NCBI GenBank assembly: GCA_030151165.1
Contig: JASLEM010000035.1
Coordinates: 1 to 6,944, forward strand
Direction: 5' to 3'
From: Burkholderiaceae bacterium
GTDB taxonomy: Bacteria; Pseudomonadota; Gammaproteobacteria; Burkholderiales; Burkholderiaceae
Length of the DNA: 6,944 nt
A model generated the notes under the pieces. It did no database searches, was not told the origin of the DNA, and saw nothing but the letters and a program-made list of their open reading frames with translations. Shown here in pieces: positions 6,161 to 6,944 of the stretch (within the stretch, counting starts at the first letter, position 1; every line of letters begins with the position of its first letter). The position numbers and the translations under genes are program-made.

Positions 6161-6944
6161 TCAAACAGGCACGAATCCGGCGGCCTTGTACGCGGCGGCG
6201 ACGTTCTCCTTGCCGACGCGCGCCTCCATCTCCTTGTGGACGGGCATCAGCGCCTTCTTCCACTCGAGCGATTCGGCCGGCGTCAGCGTGTAGATCGTGC
6301 ACTTGCCGCTCGCGCGGATCTTCTCGAGCGACTGCGTGTTCTCGGTCGCGGCGATCGCGTTGGCGTAGGTCGTCGCGTCCTTCATGCACTGGTCGAGCGT
6401 CGCGCGGATGTCGGCGGGCAGGCCGTCCCAGAACTTCTTGTTGACGATCGCGGCGTACGCGAGGTGGCCGTGGTTCGACAGCGAGATGTGCTTCGTGACC
6501 TCGTAGGTCTTCTGCGTGAAGAAGTTGGACGGCGTGCCTTCGGTGCCGTCGACCACGCCCGACTGCGGCGCCTGGTACAGCTCGGAGAACGCCATCACCT
6601 GCGGGATCGCGCCGAGCGCGCGGAACTGCGCCTCGAGCACTTTCGAGGACTGGATGCGCATCTTGAGGCCCTTGAAGTCGGCCACGTGGTGCAGCGGCTT
6701 GTTGGCGCTCATGATGTGGAAGCCGTTGTCCCAGTAGGCCATGCCGCGGATGCCCTTGGGCTCGAGCTTGGCGAACAGGTCCTTGCCGAGCGGGCCTTCG
6801 GTGACGGCGCGGAAGGCGTCGGTGTCCTTGAACAGGAAGGGCAGGTCGAAGACCTCGAATTCCTTGACGCCCAGCGGGCCGAACTTCGACAGCGACGGCG
6901 CCAGCATCTGCACGGAGCCGAGCTGCAGCGCCTCCATCTCTTCC
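6161..6944 (-). CDS. dctP: TRAP transporter periplasmic solute-binding protein DctP (5' end outside window)
   Basis: DctP binds the solute in the periplasm and hands it to DctQM. The last 260 residues are present; about 70-80, including the signal peptide, lie beyond the right edge. Numbered from the first full codon at the edge, landmarks are APSLSKFGPL (15-24), FEVFDLPFLFKD (29-40), AYWDNGFHIMSANKPL (69-84), GLKMRIQSS (92-100), AFSELYQAPQSGVVDGTEG (118-136) and the C-terminal AYKAAGFVPV. R96 in the MRIQ motif corresponds to the conserved arginine that in most TRAP receptors salt-bridges the substrate carboxylate, so an organic acid is the likely ligand. Two positions are off the common DctP pattern: APQ where ALQ is usual, and EGT where many receptors have an Asn after Glu. 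This suggests a subfamily different from classical C4-dicarboxylate receptors. First gene seen of dctPQM; its promoter is outside the window. Confidence 0.94.
   Translation of the reverse strand, partial: EEMEALQLGSVQMLAPSLSKFGPLGVKEFEVFDLPFLFKDTDAFRAVTEGPLGKDLFAKLEPKGIRGMAYWDNGFHIMSANKPLHHVADFKGLKMRIQSSKVLEAQFRALGAIPQVMAFSELYQAPQSGVVDGTEGTPSNFFTQKTYEVTKHISLSNHGHLAYAAIVNKKFWDGLPADIRATLDQCMKDATTYANAIAATENTQSLEKIRASGKCTIYTLTPAESLEWKKALMPVHKEMEARVGKENVAAAYKAAGFVPV

Noticed and set aside
1..6944. CRISPR array, tRNA or rRNA gene, insertion sequence, phage or toxin-antitoxin genes
   Set aside because: I found no spaced repeats, tRNA-like clover arms, transposase motifs or small gene pairs. The only long repeat is the single ligD direct repeat.

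Overview
All genes in this window lie on the minus strand, so the biology reads from high coordinates to low. GC content is very high, with strong GC bias at third codon positions. Together with a dctPQM TRAP operon and a bacterial Ku/LigD pair, this suggests a beta-proteobacterium of the Burkholderiales type. That assignment is an inference from composition and protein style; the window has no rRNA or other marker to confirm it.

Layout, in transcription order. (1) 6944-4041: a tripartite TRAP transporter operon. It holds the C-terminal three quarters of the periplasmic solute receptor DctP (cut by the window edge), a 153-nt spacer with several stem-loops, the small membrane subunit DctQ, and the large permease DctM. 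dctQ and dctM overlap by the four bases ATGA. A convincing rho-independent terminator (3984-4016) follows dctM. (2) 3859-2273: an exported, glycine-rich, probably outer-membrane beta-barrel protein that I cannot assign to a named family. It contains three diverged copies of one module of about 65-75 residues. (3) 2192-1209: Ku, the DNA-end-binding protein of bacterial non-homologous end joining (NHEJ), with a lysine/alanine/proline-rich tail. (4) 1168 to the left edge: LigD, the NHEJ ligase, starting with a 3'-phosphoesterase (PE) domain and then an ATP-dependent ligase (LIG) domain.

How they work together. DctP captures an organic acid, probably a carboxylate, in the periplasm, and DctQ/DctM import it using an ion gradient. 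Ku and LigD form a two-gene double-strand-break repair unit: Ku binds the ends and recruits LigD, which trims and seals them. The barrel gene ends 80 nt before ku on the same strand with no T-tract terminator between them, so read-through is possible. Nothing in its sequence points to DNA repair.

The strangest feature is at the left edge. Just after the ligase active-site lysine and its following motif, the LigD reading frame jumps, in frame, back into a second copy of the PE domain. This copy is 130/134 identical to the first at DNA level and runs to the window boundary. It is either a real internal tandem duplication of ligD or an assembly chimera; this sequence alone cannot decide. Apart from this, the window is ordinary accessory/core content, and I see no new multi-gene system. 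No gene-free stretch exceeds about 155 bases.
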